Below are positions 60,239-64,000 of a DNA stretch of 64,000 nucleotides, piece by piece. The position numbers and the translations under genes were made by a program. Numbering within the stretch: the first letter of the stretch is position 1; the number at the start of each line of letters is the position of its first letter. The DNA comes from UBA2334 sp964396895 (GTDB lineage Bacteria > Pseudomonadota > Gammaproteobacteria > Burkholderiales > Burkholderiaceae_C), in the NCBI GenBank assembly GCA_964396895.1, contig CAYNGJ010000003.1:234419-298418 (forward strand), read 5' to 3'. Under the pieces are notes generated by a model, which saw only the letters and a list, made by a program, of their open reading frames with translations, searched no databases and had not been told where the DNA came from.

Positions 60239-63200
60239 ATGGTTGAACTGGCTGGGCACAGATGGCTCGGGATTGCGGGTGTGCGCTGGCTGAATTGGGG
60301 CCTGGCAGCTTGGCTCTGGGTGATGGTTGTCCCGCCGGCACATGCCCAGCCCGATGCCACCACGCTGCGCATCGGTGTCTTGGCGTTTCGGGGGGTGGAG
60401 GTCACGCGCGAGCGGTGGGAGCCCACGCGTCAAGCATTGCGCCAGGCGTTGCCCGCTTACGACATTGACCTCCTGGTGACCAATCAGGCAGAACTGACCG
60501 AATTGGTGTCCACTGGGCAGCTGGATTTTGTGCTGACCCAGCCCTTGCACTATGTGCAGTTGCGGTCGCGCCATGGGCTGGCGGCCACGGCCACCCTGAT
60601 GTCTCGTGTGGGTGGCAAGCCTGTGGCCGAGTTTGGCGGGGTGGTCTTTGTGCGTGCGGACAATCCCAGCATCCATCGCTTGGACGACGTGGCCGACACG
60701 CGGGTGGCAGCGGCCATGGAAAGCAGCCTGGGTGCTTACCGGATGCAGCAATGGGAGCTCTACAAACTGGGCATCCACCTCCCCCGCGATGTGGCCGAAC
60801 TCTCCTTCGTCGATCAGCCGCAAGACGGGGTGATACAGGCGGTGTTGGGTGGTTTGGCCGATGTGGGCTTTGTGCGCACCGGTGTGCTGGAAGACATGGT
60901 GCGCGAAGGCAAGCTCAAGCCGAACGCTGTGCGGGTGTTGCCGCCCCCACACCAGAATCCGTTCCCGGTCATGCTGTCCACCGACCTGTACCCGGAGTGG
61001 CCCTTTTCCGCCACACGCACCGCGTCGGCGGCGGCCATCAAACAGGTCACATTGGCCTTGCTCAACATTTCACCGGACAGCCAAGCGGCCAAGAGGGGCG
61101 GGTACTACGGGTTTTCGCCACCGGGCGATTACACCCCGCTGGAGGCCATGTTGTTGCGCCTGAATGCCCACCCGGACCGCACTGCAGAAATTGACTGGCG
61201 CAACCTGATGCTGCGGTATCCGCTGGAAATCGGGCTGGGTCTGGTGGGATTGTGGTTTTTGGCCATGTTGGCGGCATGGAGCTTTTGGTGGTTGAGTGTC
61301 AACCAGCGCCGCTTGGCGCAGGAACGCAGCCTGCTGCTGCAGAGCCTGGGTGAGGGTGTGTATGGCGTGGATGAGCGCGGCGTATGCACCTTTATCAATC
61401 CCGCCGCCTTGCAGATGTTGGGCTTGACCGAGTCAGATGTGCTGGGGCAGCCCACGCATGCGCTGTTCCACCACCACAGGGGGGATGGCGCGGTGTATCC
61501 CGTGGACGATTGCCCGGCACACCTCACGCTCAGTGATGGCCGCACGCGGGACGTGGAGGACCACCTGTTCCACCGCACGGACGGTGCGTTCCCCGTGCGC
61601 ATGCTGACCAGCCCGCTGTTGCACAAAGGCAAGGTGACGGGCGCAGTGGTGGTTTTTTCCAACATTGCCGAGCGCCAACGACAAGAAGCCGAGTTGCGCG
61701 TGGCCGCCACCGCGCTGGAGACGCAAGAGGGCATCTGCATCACGGACAGCAAGAGCCGCATTGTCCGAGTCAATGGTGCATTCACCGTGGTCACGGGCTA
61801 CACGCAGGCGGAGGTCTTGGGCAAAACACCGGCGGTGCTGTCGTCGGGCTTGCATCCCAGGGCTTTTTACCGGGAGCTGTGGGGAAAACTGCTGGCCCAG
61901 GGGGCGTGGCAAGGTGAGGTCTGGAACCGACGCAAGAACGGGGAAATCTACCCCGAGTGGCTCAACATCACGGCGGTGCGGGCCATCCGAGGCGAGGTCA
62001 CGCACTATGTGGCCACCTTCATGGACACCAGCCAACGCAAAAATGCCGAAGCACAGATTCGGTCCCTCGCTTTCTACGACCCGCTCACCCAGTTGCCGAA
62101 CCGGCGGTTTTTGCGGGATCGACTGCAGGGCGAGTTGCAGCGGGTCCCGCAGGGGGTGGCAGGTGGGGTGTTGTTTGTGGACCTCGATGACTTCAAGCGC
62201 CTGAATGACTCGGAGGGGCACGCTGCAGGTGACCAACTGCTGCAGGAAGTGGCCAACCGGCTGCGGACCTGTGTCGGATCGGTGGATCGCCTGGCCAGGC
62301 CAGGGGGCGATGAATTTGTCATCCAATTCACCCATCCTTCGCCGAACCCGGCCGAGGTGGCTGAGGTGGCGCAGCGGCTGGCCGAAGCGGTGCGCGACAG
62401 CCTGGGGCAGCCCTACCGCATCCACGACCATGTGCACCACACCAGCCCCAGCATCGGGGTGGTGTTGTACGGGCACGATGCGACCCTGAGCCCAGACCCT
62501 GAAGTCGCGGTGGCGGAAATCCTGCGCCGCGGAGACCTGGCCATGTACCAGGCCAAGGCCGCAGGCGGCAACACCATTCGCTTCTTTGATCCGGACATGC
62601 AGGTGGCGGCGGATGAGCGGGCACGCATGGAAACGGACTTGCGGGCCGCCCTGGAGGCGCAGTCCTTCGAGCTCCACTACCAGCTGCAGTTTGACCGCGA
62701 GGGGCGCCCCGTGGGGGCGGAGGCCTTGCTGCGTTGGCAACACCCGACACAGGGGTGGATTTCCCCGGTACGCTTCATTCCGGTGGCCGAGCGTTGCGGT
62801 TTGATTGTGCCGCTGGGCCAGTGGGTGTTGGAAACGGCTTGTCAGCAGTTGCGAGCATGGCAGTCAGGCACCCAGGTGCCGCACCTGCACATGGCGGTCA
62901 ACATCAGTGCCAGGCAGTTTGTCCAGGCGGATTTTGAAGCCCAGGTGGCCCACGCCATAGAGACCAGTGGCATTGCTCCGCAGGGATTGAAGCTGGAGAT
63001 CACCGAAAGCCTGCTGCTGCAAGATTTGGACGATTCGCTGGCCCGCATGCAACGTCTGCGGGCCATGGGTGTGACCTTTTCCCTGGACGACTTCGGGACG
63101 GGGTACGCATCGTTGGCCTATTTGCAGCGCCTGCCGGTGGACCAGCTCAAAATTGACGCATCGTTTGTGCGCCGTTTGCCTGAGCATGCCGCCGATGCCG

Positions 63201-63367
63201 CGATCGCCTCCACCATCATCAGCATGGGGCGCAGTCTGGGCCTGACCGTGGTGGCCGAAGGGGTGGAAACCACCGCCCAGCGCGACTGGTTGGCCGAGCG
63301 CGGCTGTCACCTGTTCCAGGGCTATCTGCTGGCTAGACCTGTATCGGCAGACAACTTGTTTGTATAA
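60239..63367 (+). CDS. PhnD-like sensor, two PAS domains, GGDEF and EAL: bifunctional c-di-GMP enzyme
   Basis: A 1,042-residue membrane protein. After a signal segment (WGLAAWLWVMVVPPAHA), residues about 40-300 match a PhnD/phosphonate-type periplasmic binding domain (LRIGVLAFRGVEVTRERWEP, FVLTQPLHYVQ, FVRADNPSI). A membrane helix lies near 330-355. Two PAS domains follow (about 370-480 and 495-610), then GGDEF with intact PGGDEFVIQF and EAL with intact GAEALLRWQHP and DDFGTGYASLAYL. Both synthase and phosphodiesterase motifs look active. c-di-GMP usually controls the swim-to-stick switch, which fits a neighbourhood rich in flagellar genes. ATG 60239 has GGAGCGGA before it. Confidence 0.92.
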   Translation: MVELAGHRWLGIAGVRWLNWGLAAWLWVMVVPPAHAQPDATTLRIGVLAFRGVEVTRERWEPTRQALRQALPAYDIDLLVTNQAELTELVSTGQLDFVLTQPLHYVQLRSRHGLAATATLMSRVGGKPVAEFGGVVFVRADNPSIHRLDDVADTRVAAAMESSLGAYRMQQWELYKLGIHLPRDVAELSFVDQPQDGVIQAVLGGLADVGFVRTGVLEDMVREGKLKPNAVRVLPPPHQNPFPVMLSTDLYPEWPFSATRTASAAAIKQVTLALLNISPDSQAAKRGGYYGFSPPGDYTPLEAMLLRLNAHPDRTAEIDWRNLMLRYPLEIGLGLVGLWFLAMLAAWSFWWLSVNQRRLAQERSLLLQSLGEGVYGVDERGVCTFINPAALQMLGLTESDVLGQPTHALFHHHRGDGAVYPVDDCPAHLTLSDGRTRDVEDHLFHRTDGAFPVRMLTSPLLHKGKVTGAVVVFSNIAERQRQEAELRVAATALETQEGICITDSKSRIVRVNGAFTVVTGYTQAEVLGKTPAVLSSGLHPRAFYRELWGKLLAQGAWQGEVWNRRKNGEIYPEWLNITAVRAIRGEVTHYVATFMDTSQRKNAEAQIRSLAFYDPLTQLPNRRFLRDRLQGELQRVPQGVAGGVLFVDLDDFKRLNDSEGHAAGDQLLQEVANRLRTCVGSVDRLARPGGDEFVIQFTHPSPNPAEVAEVAQRLAEAVRDSLGQPYRIHDHVHHTSPSIGVVLYGHDATLSPDPEVAVAEILRRGDLAMYQAKAAGGNTIRFFDPDMQVAADERARMETDLRAALEAQSFELHYQLQFDREGRPVGAEALLRWQHPTQGWISPVRFIPVAERCGLIVPLGQWVLETACQQLRAWQSGTQVPHLHMAVNISARQFVQADFEAQVAHAIETSGIAPQGLKLEITESLLLQDLDDSLARMQRLRAMGVTFSLDDFGTGYASLAYLQRLPVDQLKIDASFVRRLPEHAADAAIASTIISMGRSLGLTVVAEGVETTAQRDWLAERGCHLFQGYLLARPVSADNLFV

Positions 63368-63368
63368 T
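63363..63368 (+). promoter_or_regulatory. Probable -10 of the rplM-rpsI promoter, overlapping the preceding stop codon
   Basis: A perfect TATAAT contains the TAA stop (63365-63367) of the GGDEF-EAL gene. It lies about 145 bases before the rplM start, leaving a leader of about 135 bases. The -35 region is not canonical, so this is a candidate only. Confidence 0.45.
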
Positions 63369-63508
63369 CTCGGGTTTTGCGGCGCTACCAGAACCCCGCA
63401 GCAGAATTGCCAAAGCAGCGAAGCTGTGAGGCACCCCCACCTAAGAGGTTTCCAACAGAGAAACACCGACCGTGGAAAAGGGTTCTTTATTCACTCGAAC
63501 TTTCACCC

Positions 63509-63949
63509 ATGAAAACATTCAGCGCAAAACCCGCTGACGTGGTGCACGAGTGGTTTGTTGTTGACGCCACCGATTTGGTGCTCGGCCGGGTAGCCAGCGA
63601 AGTTGCCCTCCGTCTGCGCGGTAAACACAAAGCCATTTATACGCCTCACGTCGATACCGGCGATTACATCGTCGTCATCAACGCCGCCAAGCTCCGCGTC
63701 ACCGGCACCAAAGCCCTGGACAAGGTGTACTACCGCCACTCCGGTTTCCCCGGCGGCATCTATGGCACTAACTTCCGCGACATGCAGGCCAAGCACCCCG
63801 GTCGTGCCCTGGAAAAAGCCGTCAAGGGCATGCTGCCCAAGGGCCCCTTGGGTTACGCCATGATCAAGAAGCTCAAGGTGTACGGTGGTGCAGAGCACCC
63901 CCACACCGCGCAGCAGCCCAAAGTTCTGGCCCTGACAGGAGCAGTCTGA
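63509..63949 (+). CDS. rplM: 50S ribosomal protein L13
   Basis: The 146-residue protein has the L13 signature WFVVDATDLVLGRVASEVA, GKHKAIYTPHVDTGDYIVVINA, YYRHSGFPGGIYG, and ALEKAVKGMLPKGPLG. The start at ATG 63509 matches the family N-terminus MKTFSAKPADV; upstream in-frame sequence is leader. It overlaps rpsI by TGATG, the normal L13-S9 pairing. Confidence 0.98.
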   Translation: MKTFSAKPADVVHEWFVVDATDLVLGRVASEVALRLRGKHKAIYTPHVDTGDYIVVINAAKLRVTGTKALDKVYYRHSGFPGGIYGTNFRDMQAKHPGRALEKAVKGMLPKGPLGYAMIKKLKVYGGAEHPHTAQQPKVLALTGAV

Positions 63950-64000
63950 TGATTGGTGAATGGAACAATGGCACCGGCCGTCGCAAATCCAGCGTCGCCC
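63949..64000 (+). CDS. rpsI: 30S ribosomal protein S9 (5' end only)
   Basis: Seventeen codons are present before the window ends: MIGEWNNGTGRRKSSVA, matching the S9 N-terminus, where GRRKSSVA is diagnostic. The start overlaps the rplM stop as TGATG, and AGGAG lies just upstream. Confidence 0.93.
   Translation, partial: MIGEWNNGTGRRKSSVA

Noticed and set aside
61433..62743. Long open frame antisense to the GGDEF-EAL gene
   Set aside because: Same reason: antisense to a strongly conserved protein, with no family features.

Overview
This 64 kb window comes from a betaproteobacterial chromosome, most likely Burkholderiales of the Comamonadaceae type. The evidence is a FlhDC-controlled flagellar regulon, an S-adenosylhomocysteine riboswitch in front of ahcY, rplM-rpsI gene order, and copies of an AGCGCTT-centred palindromic repeat of a kind I recall from that family. 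The genus cannot be fixed by eye. Layout: (1) 1-7,444 holds the basal-body/export operon fliK(partial)-fliJ-fliI-fliH-fliG-fliF on the minus strand, divergent fliE, and the chaperone genes fliT and fliS. (2) 7,441-31,468 is one tightly packed minus-strand run that reads, in transcription order, giant glycosyltransferase - rfbF - rfbG - rfbH - ThDP enzyme - HAD phosphatase - HpcH-type aldolase - radical SAM/SPASM - SDR - radical SAM/SPASM - C-methyltransferase-like - B12-type radical SAM - SDR - SDR - FkbM methyltransferase - second giant glycosyltransferase - fliS - fliT. Many junctions are ATGA stop/start overlaps. The middle (about 11.7-21.2 kb) is visibly AT-richer than its surroundings. 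(3) 31,550-36,086 encodes three short flagellins and fliD. (4) 36,569-47,123 on the plus strand is flhDC-motAB-cheY-cheZ-flhB-flhA-flhF-flhG-like-fliA. (5) 47,098-64,000 is mostly housekeeping: a HAD phosphatase, a chemoreceptor, ahcY-tlyA-metF (activated methyl cycle), rlpA-like, metY, an old yellow enzyme, a Nudix hydrolase, a MATE exporter, rlmJ, a PhnD-PAS-GGDEF-EAL protein and rplM-rpsI. The most interesting part is region 2. It lies between the flagellin genes and the flagellin chaperone genes and reads as a sugar-building and glycosyl-transfer pathway. It starts from CDP-glucose (RfbF, RfbG, RfbH), adds a ThDP enzyme that could attach a two-carbon branch as YerE does for yersiniose, then has aldolase/phosphatase carbon-chain chemistry, three radical SAM enzymes, three SDRs, two methyltransferases and two paralogous multidomain glycosyltransferases. 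I infer an unusual flagellin glycan, possibly a branched or higher-carbon 3,6-dideoxy sugar; this is a hypothesis from gene content and order, not a demonstrated product. Other notable items are a FlhG-position protein without a P-loop, an SDR whose catalytic Tyr is replaced by Gln, a 456 bp identical tract shared by two flagellin genes, and two copies of a dispersed repeat inserted in frame in tlyA.
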